From Owenweeksia sp. (GTDB lineage Bacteria > Bacteroidota > Bacteroidia > Flavobacteriales > Schleiferiaceae): a DNA stretch of 64,000 nucleotides. The notes beneath the pieces were generated by a model. It ran no database searches. It saw only the letters and a list, made by a program, of their open reading frames with translations, and had not been told where the DNA came from. Positions within the stretch are counted from its first letter, which is position 1, and each line of letters begins with the position of its first letter. Of this stretch, positions 19,066-28,759 are shown one piece after another. A program made the translations under genes and the position numbers. The stretch covers positions 36,221-100,220 of the forward strand of contig JANQHO010000156.1 of the NCBI GenBank assembly GCA_028277105.1, in the 5' to 3' direction.

Positions 19066-22000
19066 CTATCTTTTGAGAATTTTAGCCAATCGGGATCTGA
19101 CATTGTTGCCATCCAACCTTAATATATAGAAGCCATTCGGCAAATCGCTAATGTCGATTACCCCCTTATACGTACCATTGATATTATTTATTTGAAACCT
19201 TCTTATTTTTTTCCCGGAAAGATCTGACACTTCAATTATCGCTTCACTTGATCCAAATTGAAATTCAATTTGTAGCATTCCTTCACTTGGGTTTGGATAT
19301 ACAACAAAATCTCTCAACACATCGTATTCATTGGTGCTAATACTACTACAGAAATCCACATAGATTTCAACTATAGCTGAGTCACTTCCACAAGAACCGT
19401 TTCCCGTAAGCTTATATTGGTATCTATAAGTAGTGTTGGGTATAGAAACCTGATTAAGATCCAAAACTGATCCATTTAAACCTCCGGAGCCATCTATATC
19501 TACCCAAGTTCCACCTGGGTCGTGTGCACCTAAATAGGTGGTCAGGTCAACAAGAATTGTGTCGCATATTGTATCATGAGCATCGCTTCCTGCATTGGGC
19601 AAAGCGTCAATAGTAAGGGTGACTTCACTCGAATCGTTAGAACAGCCCGGGGCTGAAACAATGTAATAAACCGGGAAAGTTCCAGAACCAGAAATTGAAG
19701 GGCTAAAAGTACTTCCACTCAAAGCTGCGCTTATATTAGGAGCAACCCAGCTACCTCCAGAAGAATGAGATCCTATATAAGTAACAAGGTCAATTGGTGG
19801 AACATTTTCACAGGCATTGAGCAGGCTATCCTTTCCAGCCGTTGGGCAATTTGATGTACAAAAATTAAAGGGTCCTACCCATGTACTTAATATTCCATTT
19901 GAGCAACTATCCTGTACATAGAAATCATAACAGGAATCACCCGCTAGGCCAGTTAATGTTACTGTGTCGTTATTCAAGGATTTCAATGTTGTACCCGCTG
20001 TTACGAAATTAAATCCAGCAGGCCCATATTTTACATTCCAATAGAAACTGTTAACAGGTGCCCAGTAAACATCGGCACTACCTGTGCTGACATTTGTAAC
20101 ACCTAGTGCTGTAGAAGCATTACAAGGTGCTGAAGCTAAAGTAGTAAAGGTAAATGGACCAGCCCATCCCGATGAAGCTTCTGTACCACAACTATCCTGA
20201 ATATAGAAATCATAAATAGTGGAAGGTATTAAAGCGTGATTAGGGGCAGTTAATTGAAAAAAGGTATCTGTTTCAGCTTTTATTTGCACCCCAAAACCCA
20301 AAGCAAAACCTGTACCTCCATATTGAATATTAAAAGTATTCCCTGTTCCTGGAGACCAAGACAATAGTGCTGAGTTTAAAGTAATGTTAGTAGCAACTCC
20401 GTTACTTGAGCTTTGACAAGGAAGAATGAACTCATCAGCCCCTATATCCGGATAAACAATAGAGCGGGAATCACCATCTATATCAGTTAAAACATTAAGG
20501 GAGTCACCCGAGTTATTTACAATCTGAGCCGAAGCATGAAGGTCGGTTAAACTTAGAAATTGAGGGTCTCCGGAAACAGAATGCACGTTTTTACCAGGGT
20601 AGGCTGCCTGTATAGAAGGCAAAGAACTATAAACTGTACTTCCCACTTTGAAAAGGTCACCATTCTTATTCTTACCTGAATGATAATAATTATTATAATC
20701 CATTATAATTGTTGGGTCAACGCTAGCTTGAAATTCAACCGCAAAACCAGAATCTGCAAAAAATATATTATTCCTTATATCTAATTGTGTGGTATTAGAA
20801 CTAAACCGCATTCTGCTGATTGAATTATGAATAACTTCAACCTTATCTACACCTGCCAATGATAAACCATTGCCAGTAGCAGAATTGACCATATTGTTTT
20901 TAACCTCCGCATTGGAGCTAACCCATACGGCAATCCCTATATCGTCAATATTGATTTTATTACCGGAGATTTCAAAATCCTTTCCTCCCCAGTTTCGAAT
21001 GCCGAATTCACCTAAACCAACAATGTCATTATTCAGTATTTTATAGTTACTGTTCCTAAGACTTGAAATGCCCCCACGATAGTTTCCTCTAAAGGAATTA
21101 CCCAACACTACTGTATTACTATCTTGAAAACTATTATCAGAACTTCCATGTAGGAATAAACCATACGTACCATTCTTAATGATGTTATTTTTGATTACCA
21201 AATTATCCCCGTACCCCCCATTATTAGCCAGTAAACCGTTTAATACATCACTGGCACAAATGGCAAATGTATTGTTATTTGAACTTGTTACCGGACCAAT
21301 GATAACGCAATTGTCAATCGTTATGTTATCCGACTCTGCCGTTATTAATATTGTCCATTGATTGAAGTTACCGGAGCTGGAACTGACTACTTTCAGGTTT
21401 CTAAAAATCATGTTATCTGCTCCATTAAATTTTACTACTTCATTTTGTGTTAAGCTATCTTGTGATAAAATGGTAGAACTACTATCCGCACCATTAAATG
21501 TAACTACGTTAATAGATGAGCTTCCATTCAATTCTTTTAAATCCAGGTACTCATTTTGATAATTTCCAGATGCTATATTAATGGTTACGGGCCCATTAAT
21601 TCCGCATAGGTACATTCTCCTGACCGCATCGCTAACTGTGTGAAAATTAGTGGGTGATAGCGGATTATTAGTATTGACTGTTAACAGACCATTTATAGGG
21701 CCTAAACATGGTGTTGTAAATCGAATAGGACCTAACTTGGTAATATAGTTATTGGAAGAACTACAAACCCTTCTCACATATACATCGTAACAAGTTTCTT
21801 TTGTTAATCCAGTTATGGTCATAGGGCTGGTTCCGATATTAACTGTTCCGGCGGTTCCTTGCGTAAAACCGCAAGGCCCCCACTCTATTTCATAGTTTTT
21901 ACCATCTGCATCAAAACTAATGGTAGCAGAAGTAGCAGATAGTGAATCTATTTTAAAGCCTGCCACCTGTTGGCAAGTATCCAATGGTAAAACAATCTCA

Positions 22001-24279
22001 TCAGCTCCAATATCAGGGAATGATGATAATCGCAAATCCCCATCTATATCATCTAAAACAGTAATGCTTGAGTCTCCCTTATTATCCGCTAATGGGCCTA
22101 ATACATGGAAATCCTGATTACCAATAAAAAGAGGGTCTCCTTCAAGCGAATTAGTGTTTAACCAATCATCGGCAAGTCTCCAGTCAAAAATATTACTGTA
22201 TACAGTTGAACCAACACTGTAGGTGGGTGCCGATCCCGTAGAATAATAGATATTATGATCTAAAATGTCCTTTGCATTAAAAGACTCATCCGAATATAAT
22301 ACAACACCACCTGCAAATTCGGTATAAAAAATATTATTGCGAATATCAACGTCACTTTGAAACCTGATCCGTATAGCAGGTTTTCCTACAAACGTATTGT
22401 TATAGATAGAAGTGTTAGAATTTCGATAATCATATAATGCGTAATCTGTATTGGATGAAACCATGTTGTTGTATATTTTCGATTTAACACCCGTACTGTG
22501 TTGCGCATTCGAATTTCTCACGAATAAAGCCCTATCATTCGAGTGTATTTTGTTGTGGGAAATCTCAAAATCAGTTGCTCCATTTATTTGGACCGCATCG
22601 GCACCGATATTTATCAACGAATCTGCATCGTTAAAAGAAATTCTCAAATTGCGAGCTTTGGATATCTCAATGGCATGGTCATCCTGGTACCTGAAAGTAT
22701 TATTGATAATATTTGCACCATTAACATAATCCCTCGCGCTAGAACGATTTCCTCCTAAAAGTGCTATACCTGACTCACCTCCTATGAATTTTGAATTGCT
22801 GATGTTAATGTGATTCGTATTCGTATTGTAACCAAGGGAATGACCGGACATACTGCTGGAAGCGACTATGGCAGTCCTACCCGCAATACTACTAATAGGA
22901 AGACTGAAAAAACAGCTATCTATTTCAATGTGTTCAGCTAGATCTTGCATCATAACACACCAAGCTTTACCACTACCAGTATTGCTGATCCTCATATTCT
23001 TAAATGTTATGTAATCAGTACCCTGTAACAACACTGTTGCGGTATCATAAGCAGAGGAATAGGTAAGTTCCACTAAAGAGGTATCTCCTCCATCAAAGGT
23101 TATTCTACTATTTGGCCCTGTTGTGTTAAACAATTCATCCAAATGGATATGATCAATATAAGTACCCGGAGCTATGTTAATCAGAAGATTACCGCAAATA
23201 CCTCTTGTTTTTAAAATACGACTTGCCTCGGTGAAACTCACAAAATTGTTTTGACTAGTTGAATTCGGATCTATAGTATAAACACCCGAGATAGCTGGTA
23301 AAAAAATTGTGGAAATAGTATCGTTTGCTGGATCTGAATCCAGGTTACCATTAGCTGCATTTATCCATACTTTTACTGCACTACCCTGCGGATTGGTTAA
23401 AACAACATTCCCAATATTGACTCTCATTTCATTTGGGTTTTGACCTCCTATTGTGTCCAGTAAGCCTGTGAATAAATAAGGGCTTTGAACAACACCATCA
23501 ACAGACCAATTAATGGAAGCAGATGTAATTCTATTGGAACCATAATTTCTGAGGGTTACATACACTGGAGAAGAGCCCAGACACCGTCCATAGGATGAAT
23601 CCACACAAACGAGGCCCATATTATCAGGAGTATTTGCAAAGGGCGTATACACTACACCTCCCTGAAACAAATAAGATGATGTATCATTATATACGTTTGG
23701 TATTTGGTTCGTAATGTATCCTTTATCCGGCCCCGAATTAACATAAACAATACTATCGTTATTCGTAAAAAGGGAATCATAATTGCTCAACCACCCACTC
23801 GAAACCAGTGACCCACCGTCTGTTCCAATTATGAAAAATCCATATGTACCTGCTTTAAACGAAATGCCTGACCCACATTTCCCCAATAGTTCACTGTAAG
23901 TTATTCTACCACCTGTAGCATTAAAATTAAATAAAGCCGTAGCCATTTTCTCCCAACCGTTGGCAGCTTCTATTACCGGGGCACTATTTGGGATGTGTTG
24001 AACTCCTCCTTTTCTGAAATAAACATCAAAATCATATTGTCCACTTATATTACTGTTTAACTCGATGATGAATCTATCAATGGTCACCGCTTTTTTTAAA
24101 TCCAACTCAAAGGTCGCCCCGGGGATTCCAAATGCAAGCGGCCCCAATCTGAGAACAGTGTCCCTTACGTTAGTTTGCCCACTACTGTTTAGTGTTAGCA
24201 ATACCAATATGATCAATGGTATTAGCTGTTGGCACTTGCTGAAAGCAGCTCTGAGGATTATGAAAATTTTTCTTTTCAT
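19066..24279 (-). CDS. Giant surface protein: two beta-helix modules, Fn3 domains, T9SS sorting domain
   Basis: The 1737-residue protein has a signal peptide (ending near LNSSGQ) and two long right-handed parallel beta-helix stretches (about 330-720 and 860-1270) full of N-N-F/I-rich rungs such as ISNSKFIGGESGI. Each helix closes with a nearly identical block (DIDGDLRLSSFPDIGADE and DIDGDSRSIVYPDIGADE) and a fibronectin-III-like domain. More Fn3/Ig-like modules follow, then a type A T9SS domain (VVYPNPSEGMLQIEF, ending in ARLAKILKR). The architecture suggests a secreted adhesin or polysaccharide-interacting protein. No catalytic motif is evident. It stands alone with its own terminator. Confidence 0.85.
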   Translation of the reverse strand: MKRKIFIILRAAFSKCQQLIPLIILVLLTLNSSGQTNVRDTVLRLGPLAFGIPGATFELDLKKAVTIDRFIIELNSNISGQYDFDVYFRKGGVQHIPNSAPVIEAANGWEKMATALFNFNATGGRITYSELLGKCGSGISFKAGTYGFFIIGTDGGSLVSSGWLSNYDSLFTNNDSIVYVNSGPDKGYITNQIPNVYNDTSSYLFQGGVVYTPFANTPDNMGLVCVDSSYGRCLGSSPVYVTLRNYGSNRITSASINWSVDGVVQSPYLFTGLLDTIGGQNPNEMRVNIGNVVLTNPQGSAVKVWINAANGNLDSDPANDTISTIFLPAISGVYTIDPNSTSQNNFVSFTEASRILKTRGICGNLLINIAPGTYIDHIHLDELFNTTGPNSRITFDGGDTSLVELTYSSAYDTATVLLQGTDYITFKNMRISNTGSGKAWCVMMQDLAEHIEIDSCFFSLPISSIAGRTAIVASSSMSGHSLGYNTNTNHINISNSKFIGGESGIALLGGNRSSARDYVNGANIINNTFRYQDDHAIEISKARNLRISFNDADSLINIGADAVQINGATDFEISHNKIHSNDRALFVRNSNAQHSTGVKSKIYNNMVSSNTDYALYDYRNSNTSIYNNTFVGKPAIRIRFQSDVDIRNNIFYTEFAGGVVLYSDESFNAKDILDHNIYYSTGSAPTYSVGSTVYSNIFDWRLADDWLNTNSLEGDPLFIGNQDFHVLGPLADNKGDSSITVLDDIDGDLRLSSFPDIGADEIVLPLDTCQQVAGFKIDSLSATSATISFDADGKNYEIEWGPCGFTQGTAGTVNIGTSPMTITGLTKETCYDVYVRRVCSSSNNYITKLGPIRFTTPCLGPINGLLTVNTNNPLSPTNFHTVSDAVRRMYLCGINGPVTINIASGNYQNEYLDLKELNGSSSINVVTFNGADSSSTILSQDSLTQNEVVKFNGADNMIFRNLKVVSSSSGNFNQWTILITAESDNITIDNCVIIGPVTSSNNNTFAICASDVLNGLLANNGGYGDNLVIKNNIIKNGTYGLFLHGSSDNSFQDSNTVVLGNSFRGNYRGGISSLRNSNYKILNNDIVGLGEFGIRNWGGKDFEISGNKINIDDIGIAVWVSSNAEVKNNMVNSATGNGLSLAGVDKVEVIHNSISRMRFSSNTTQLDIRNNIFFADSGFAVEFQASVDPTIIMDYNNYYHSGKNKNGDLFKVGSTVYSSLPSIQAAYPGKNVHSVSGDPQFLSLTDLHASAQIVNNSGDSLNVLTDIDGDSRSIVYPDIGADEFILPCQSSSNGVATNITLNSALLSWSPGTGNTFNIQYGGTGFALGFGVQIKAETDTFFQLTAPNHALIPSTIYDFYIQDSCGTEASSGWAGPFTFTTLASAPCNASTALGVTNVSTGSADVYWAPVNSFYWNVKYGPAGFNFVTAGTTLKSLNNDTVTLTGLAGDSCYDFYVQDSCSNGILSTWVGPFNFCTSNCPTAGKDSLLNACENVPPIDLVTYIGSHSSGGSWVAPNISAALSGSTFSPSISGSGTFPVYYIVSAPGCSNDSSEVTLTIDALPNAGSDAHDTICDTILVDLTTYLGAHDPGGTWVDIDGSGGLNGSVLDLNQVSIPNTTYRYQYKLTGNGSCGSDSAIVEIYVDFCSSISTNEYDVLRDFVVYPNPSEGMLQIEFQFGSSEAIIEVSDLSGKKIRRFQINNINGTYKGVIDISDLPNGFYILRLDGNNVRSRLAKILKR

Positions 24280-24825
24280 CTTTGAATAAGATTATTTTAA
24301 TTAATATAAAATCAGTATCATCTATGTTCATCAACAAAGAAAAATCACTAGATCTCAACCCGCAATCAGGTAAAGACTGTATTTGCATAAGGTAAATACC
24401 CGATGTAGATGCACCTTTAGGGCCTGCAACTCGACTCTTTATGGGAATAAGTATGAATAATCTCTTTTGGACTGAGAGTCTAAGGAGAAAAAACTGTGCA
24501 GAAAATAACCCACCTTTACCGCTCTTTCCTTAGTTGAAGAAACCAGAAGTAATTTTCTTAAAGGGAGTATGTTTAGCTAATATTGTATAATTGGCTAAGT
24601 GCATTGAAAATATTCTCATTTCTTTTACCACCACCGGTCTTTCAACGAATCAGCATTTTCGCTACTTCACTTTTGAATGAGGTTAATAAACAGTTGTTCA
24701 ATGTCTGACATGCGTGTTCTTTACTAACCGCCAACATATGCATAAACGCACCTAATTTACTCAAAAAGTGCGTTTGTTTTTTCTAATACCTACAACACGT
24801 TTTGCTCTTTTACTTCTAGTTCATC
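24280..24825 (+). other. Intergenic region with an orphan terminator-like hairpin
   Basis: AAACGCAC (24744-24751) pairs with GTGCGTTT (24768-24775) around a 16-base loop and is followed on the plus strand by GTTTTTT. No plus-strand gene lies upstream, so it could end an unannotated small RNA or be a relic. On the minus strand it lies downstream of the four-helix-bundle gene, but there it lacks a T-run. The rest of the interval shows no gene. Confidence 0.4.
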
Positions 24826-25179
24826 TTAGTTTTCCAGGTTTTTTATCATTGCGTAAAGTATACGAGAAAGTTCATCCGCTAAAGCGAGAAGTTCTTTATA
24901 CAGTTGAGAGGGGATTAGGTTTTGATCTCGGAGTATATCTAAAGCAGCCACGCACTCAAATAATGACCCTCTTGCAATGACCATATAATTTTTTCGAGAT
25001 GGCGGAGTAAAACGACTGGAACCTTCTGCGATATTTAGGATAATGCTTAACGAAGCTCTTCCTAATTGGTCTCGATGATATCTTTTTAAACCTTCGGATT
25101 CTAAAATATCTTCAGTAATCCTAAAGTGAAATGCTTTAGCTTTCTGGTAAACAGTAAGTTTTTGAAATTCAAATGCCAT
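24826..25179 (-). CDS. Four-helix-bundle protein (S23/IVP-like)
   Basis: The 117-residue product starts at MAFEFQKLTVYQKA. The family signature is clear: FQKLTVYQKAKAF, then RDQLGRASLSIILNIAEGSSR, then a helix ending in LSRILYAMIKNL. The family was first noted inside 23S rRNA intervening sequences, and its members form small helical homo-oligomers. Related bAvd-type proteins accompany diversity-generating retroelements, but none is present here. I reject longer upstream starts because they would enter the tRNA gene. The leader (25180-25266) is an imperfect GA/CT-rich inverted repeat. Confidence 0.85.
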   Translation of the reverse strand: MAFEFQKLTVYQKAKAFHFRITEDILESEGLKRYHRDQLGRASLSIILNIAEGSSRFTPPSRKNYMVIARGSLFECVAALDILRDQNLIPSQLYKELLALADELSRILYAMIKNLEN

Positions 25180-25266
25180 GATGCTGTAGAGTGAGAATGA
25201 GTGTGAGTGCGAAGAAAAAACAAAACGGAGCGTGTCGCTCTCGCTCTCACACTCCGCTCTGTTTTG

Positions 25267-25340
<74 letters not shown>

Positions 25341-25377
25341 TTTTTTGAGGAGGGCAAATATAATAAAACCCTGTTAT

Positions 25378-26259
25378 TTATTGCACATCTGTTTTTACCC
25401 TCTCCTGATGCTCCCGCCTGAGCTCTTTGGTAGTCTTCCGGCTGCCATCATGACTCCAACCGGGAGGGCCAAAAATATAGTCCTTGAAATATTTCGGATA
25501 ACGCCATACATCCCTGATCATATCCCACCACTCGTGGGTAGCAATAATTAAGGGGTTATAGGTGTCAATATTTTTGGTAAGTCCATAAGTAGGCCTTTCT
25601 TCTTCCGGTTGAAAAGTACCGAATAACTTATCCCAAATGATCAATATTCCGGCATGATTGCGATCGAGATATTTGATGTCGGAAGCGTGATGCACCCGGT
25701 GGTGAGAAGGGGTGTTAAAGATCGCTTCAAACCAGCGCGGAAGTTTTTTAACCACTTCGGTATGGATCCAAAACTGGTACAAAAGGCTTACACTTTGCAT
25801 AAAAACGATCATCAAGGGGTGAAAGCCGGCTAATGGCATCCAAAGCCAGAAGATAAAACTACCGGTAAAGTTTCCTGTCCAGGTTTGACGCAAGGCCGTT
25901 GCCAGATTGTACTTTTGAGAGGAGTGGTGAATGATGTGGCTGGCCCAAAAAAACCTCACATTATGGGCGGTACGATGAAACCAATAATAGCTGAGGTCAT
26001 CCGCAAAAAGACACAATGCCCAAACCCACCATTCAAAACCTAATTCGAAAAGGCGAAATTGATACATCAGATAATAGGCACCAAAAACCAAGGTTTTGGA
26101 AATCAAGCCAGTAAGCACATTACCCAACCCCATAGCTATGCTGCTCAAAGCGTCTTTGGCTTCATAAAAGTCGGCTTTCATACGGGCAGTAATAATCACT
26201 TCTACAGCAATGAATGTCACAAAGAAAGGAATGGCATAATGAATGAGATCGGGGAACAT
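25378..26259 (-). CDS. Fatty acid hydroxylase / sterol desaturase family membrane protein
   Basis: The 293-residue membrane protein carries the di-iron histidine clusters of the fatty acid hydroxylase superfamily: HRTAH at 95-99, HIIHH at 108-112 and SHHRVHH at 185-191. Hydrophobic helices span about 10-25, 45-65, 75-95 and 135-165. Family members hydroxylate or desaturate lipids and sterols at the membrane. The substrate here is unknown; in a bacterium without sterols, a lipid or carotenoid is more likely. Confidence 0.9.
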   Translation of the reverse strand: MFPDLIHYAIPFFVTFIAVEVIITARMKADFYEAKDALSSIAMGLGNVLTGLISKTLVFGAYYLMYQFRLFELGFEWWVWALCLFADDLSYYWFHRTAHNVRFFWASHIIHHSSQKYNLATALRQTWTGNFTGSFIFWLWMPLAGFHPLMIVFMQSVSLLYQFWIHTEVVKKLPRWFEAIFNTPSHHRVHHASDIKYLDRNHAGILIIWDKLFGTFQPEEERPTYGLTKNIDTYNPLIIATHEWWDMIRDVWRYPKYFKDYIFGPPGWSHDGSRKTTKELRREHQERVKTDVQ

Positions 26260-26385
26260 TAATCAAACGTCATTTTATCTTATCGAAAATAGGAATTATT
26301 ACACTTTGCCCGATTTTACGGTTGAAACCGTGCTATCCAAAAGGCTGGTAATTTTTTAAGCTATAACTTTTTAAAGATTTAAATC

Positions 26386-27264
26386 TCAGACCTTTTCTTT
26401 TTCCCGCTCTTCTAAGATCTCGTTGGCTTTGGCGATAGCTTTCTTGAGTTTGTAGTCACTCCAAAGATTCTTATAGTATTTATTGATGAAATCATCCAGC
26501 CTGCGGATCACAAATACATTGTAAGCGCCTTGCAATTTGCCCAGACTGGAGGGTGATAGAGTTCGCAGGCTGAGGGAAAAACTACCATCTAAATATTGAA
26601 TATAGTGCCATATACCGCTGGGCATAAAGAGAGTTTCTCCGTGCTGCAGGTCTGTTTGGTAGCCAGTGGCATATTTCAGGGCTGGATACTTATCGTAATC
26701 AATGTTAGACAAATCGGCTGCACTATGTGTAGTAAAAGGCAGTTTATAAAGATACTTCGACTGGTTTTGATCAAACAAAGTGATGCGCTTAGTGCCTCCA
26801 AACTGGGAGATAAATACGTTGGAAAGGTCGATATCGTAATGCAAGCGGACATCACTCCCTGCACAGCCAAAAAATAAATAAGGATAATCTTTAAGGTAAT
26901 TATCCATTATAGGCGTATAGATAAAGTCCTCTTCCAGCTCAGGAACCAGCTTAAAAAGATTGAAGAGAAATATCCTCAGATCGGATTTCTCATTATTTTC
27001 AAGCATGTCCAGATATTCCCTGAAAGGAACTTCTTTTACGGGAGGCATTTCAATTCTCGTAGGCTCATTATCCTGCCACTTACCGTGCAGTTTAACCTCG
27101 TGGTGTCCGGCCTTTTCCTTAAGGTAATCATAAGTCCACCTTTTAAGGGCTGGCCAGCCTTTGGTATAGTTCTTCAACTTAACCGGTATACCGGTTTTAA
27201 CGTATAGTTCGTGAAATTCCTCGGGGCTAATATCTTCTACTACTTCTACCTGATGAAGTTTCAT
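26386..27264 (-). CDS. Cupin-like (JmjC/Cupin_8) oxygenase-type protein
   Basis: This 292-residue protein resembles the cupin_8/JmjC family of 2-oxoglutarate and Fe(II)-dependent hydroxylases. LHYDIDLSNVFISQFGG supplies the HxD pair near residue 160, and LFMPSGIWHYI near residue 216 supplies the distal histidine. KRWTYDYLKEKAG in the N-terminal part is also typical. The substrate cannot be predicted. It has its own candidate promoter and lies next to a fatty acid hydroxylase gene. Confidence 0.82.
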   Translation of the reverse strand: MKLHQVEVVEDISPEEFHELYVKTGIPVKLKNYTKGWPALKRWTYDYLKEKAGHHEVKLHGKWQDNEPTRIEMPPVKEVPFREYLDMLENNEKSDLRIFLFNLFKLVPELEEDFIYTPIMDNYLKDYPYLFFGCAGSDVRLHYDIDLSNVFISQFGGTKRITLFDQNQSKYLYKLPFTTHSAADLSNIDYDKYPALKYATGYQTDLQHGETLFMPSGIWHYIQYLDGSFSLSLRTLSPSSLGKLQGAYNVFVIRRLDDFINKYYKNLWSDYKLKKAIAKANEILEEREKEKV

Positions 27265-27283
27265 GGCTTCTCTTTTAGCTTGA

Positions 27284-27291
27284 CAAAATTA
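27284..27291 (-). promoter_or_regulatory. -7 promoter element of the cupin gene
   Basis: Read on the minus strand this is TAATTTTG, an exact TAnnTTTG match. It lies 19 bases upstream of the ATG at 27264. No convincing -33 partner was seen. Confidence 0.45.
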
Positions 27292-27311
27292 TCAATTTTT
27301 ACAGCCTTAAT

Positions 27312-28754
27312 TTAATAAGACAAACAAACGTTTTTAGGCTCTGTAAAGAAATGAAGGGCTTCAAAGCCTCCTTCGCGGCCAACGCCACTAGCTTTCATTC
27401 CTCCAAAAAGAGTACGCAAGTCTCGTACCAACCAGCAATTTATCCAGATTATTCCCGAATGTAAGGCTGCAGCTACCCGGTGTGCCTTGTTGAGGTCGGT
27501 AGTCCAGATCATAGCCGCTAAACCATATTGAGTGGAATTAGCCATCATCAAAGCCTCCTCTTCCGAATCAAAAGGGGTTAAAGTAGCTACCGGGCCAAAT
27601 ATCTCTTCCTGGTTAGTACGGCAATTATAGCCCAGTCCTTCAATTACTGTAGGTTCCAGGTAATAACCTTCTTTGTGTTCCCCTTCTAAAACTACCCGTT
27701 TCCCACCACACAGAATTGTTCCGCCTTCTTCGTGGGCAAGTTCTATATAGCTCATAACCTTGTTGAGATGAGCTTCAGAAACCAGGGCTCCCATTTTGCT
27801 ATTCTCATCGTCAGGAGGCCCCACCCTTAACCCTTTTACCCTTTCTACAAAGGCTTTTTTGAACTTGTCGTAAATGGCTCTCTGTACAAAAATGCGGCTA
27901 CCGCATAAACATATCTGCCCCTGATTGGCAAAAGCACCGGTAACCGAGGTTTTTACTGCCTTTTCAAAGTCACAATCAGCAAATACCAGGTTGGGGTTTT
28001 TACCTCCCAGCTCCAGGGAAAGTTTTTTGAACATAGGTGCAGCTGTACGGGCCAGGTGTTCTCCGGTCTTAGTACCTCCGGTAAAGGAAATGGCTTTGAT
28101 CTCCGGGTGTTCTACTATGGCTTGCCCTGCCTTGGGTCCGGTTCCGTGAATGATATTGAGTACCCCGGAAGGCATACCGGCCTCTATACATATTTCAGAT
28201 AACAGATAAGCCGTCATAGGGGTTATTTCGGATGGCTTGGCTACTACACAATTGCCTGCAGCCAGGGCTGGTGCTATTTTCCAGGTAAAAAGATATGAAG
28301 GCAGGTTCCAGGGTGAGATGCAGCCCACCACTCCGATGGGTTGGCGCAAGGTATAATTAAAACCCTGATTACCCATATTGTGAAACTGATCTTCCTCGTG
28401 TAAAATGGCAGTGGCAAAAAAGGCAAAATTGTCTCGGGCCCGGGGAATATCCACCCTGGTAGCCAGTTTTACCGGCTTGCCATTGTCACGACTTTCCGCC
28501 CGGGCTAAAAAATCGAGCTTTTGTTCAATCAATTCGGAAACCCTCATCATAATGGCAGAGCGTTCCCCGGCACTCATGCCTGACCAAAGCGGAAAAGCTT
28601 TTGTAGCGGCTTCAACTGCTTTTTGAACATCTTCCCTACCGGAGTCGGGAATCTGAGAATAAATCTTACCCACCGAAGGATCGATATTATCAAGATAAGT
28701 TTCCCCTAAAGGAGGCACCAATTCGCCATTGATGTAGTTCTTTATTACTTCCAT
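27312..28754 (-). CDS. Aldehyde dehydrogenase (muconic-semialdehyde-dehydrogenase-like)
   Basis: The 480-residue NAD(P)-dependent aldehyde dehydrogenase is complete. The oxyanion Asn149 is in SPWN, the general base Glu248 in LELGG, and the nucleophile Cys282 in GQICLCG. FTGGTKTG (224-231) marks the cofactor-binding loop. Overall it resembles 2-hydroxymuconic or 2-aminomuconic semialdehyde dehydrogenases, and in Bacteroidota such genes often neighbour SDR genes. No other aromatic or tryptophan degradation gene is present here, so the substrate is left open. It lies six bases after an SDR gene and is probably cotranscribed with it. Confidence 0.88.
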   Translation of the reverse strand: MEVIKNYINGELVPPLGETYLDNIDPSVGKIYSQIPDSGREDVQKAVEAATKAFPLWSGMSAGERSAIMMRVSELIEQKLDFLARAESRDNGKPVKLATRVDIPRARDNFAFFATAILHEEDQFHNMGNQGFNYTLRQPIGVVGCISPWNLPSYLFTWKIAPALAAGNCVVAKPSEITPMTAYLLSEICIEAGMPSGVLNIIHGTGPKAGQAIVEHPEIKAISFTGGTKTGEHLARTAAPMFKKLSLELGGKNPNLVFADCDFEKAVKTSVTGAFANQGQICLCGSRIFVQRAIYDKFKKAFVERVKGLRVGPPDDENSKMGALVSEAHLNKVMSYIELAHEEGGTILCGGKRVVLEGEHKEGYYLEPTVIEGLGYNCRTNQEEIFGPVATLTPFDSEEEALMMANSTQYGLAAMIWTTDLNKAHRVAAALHSGIIWINCWLVRDLRTLFGGMKASGVGREGGFEALHFFTEPKNVCLSY

Positions 28755-28759
28755 AATTG

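Noticed and set aside
24826..25179. Avd component of a diversity-generating retroelement
   Set aside because: No reverse transcriptase, template repeat or variable repeat is present nearby; only the four-helix-bundle family resemblance remains.
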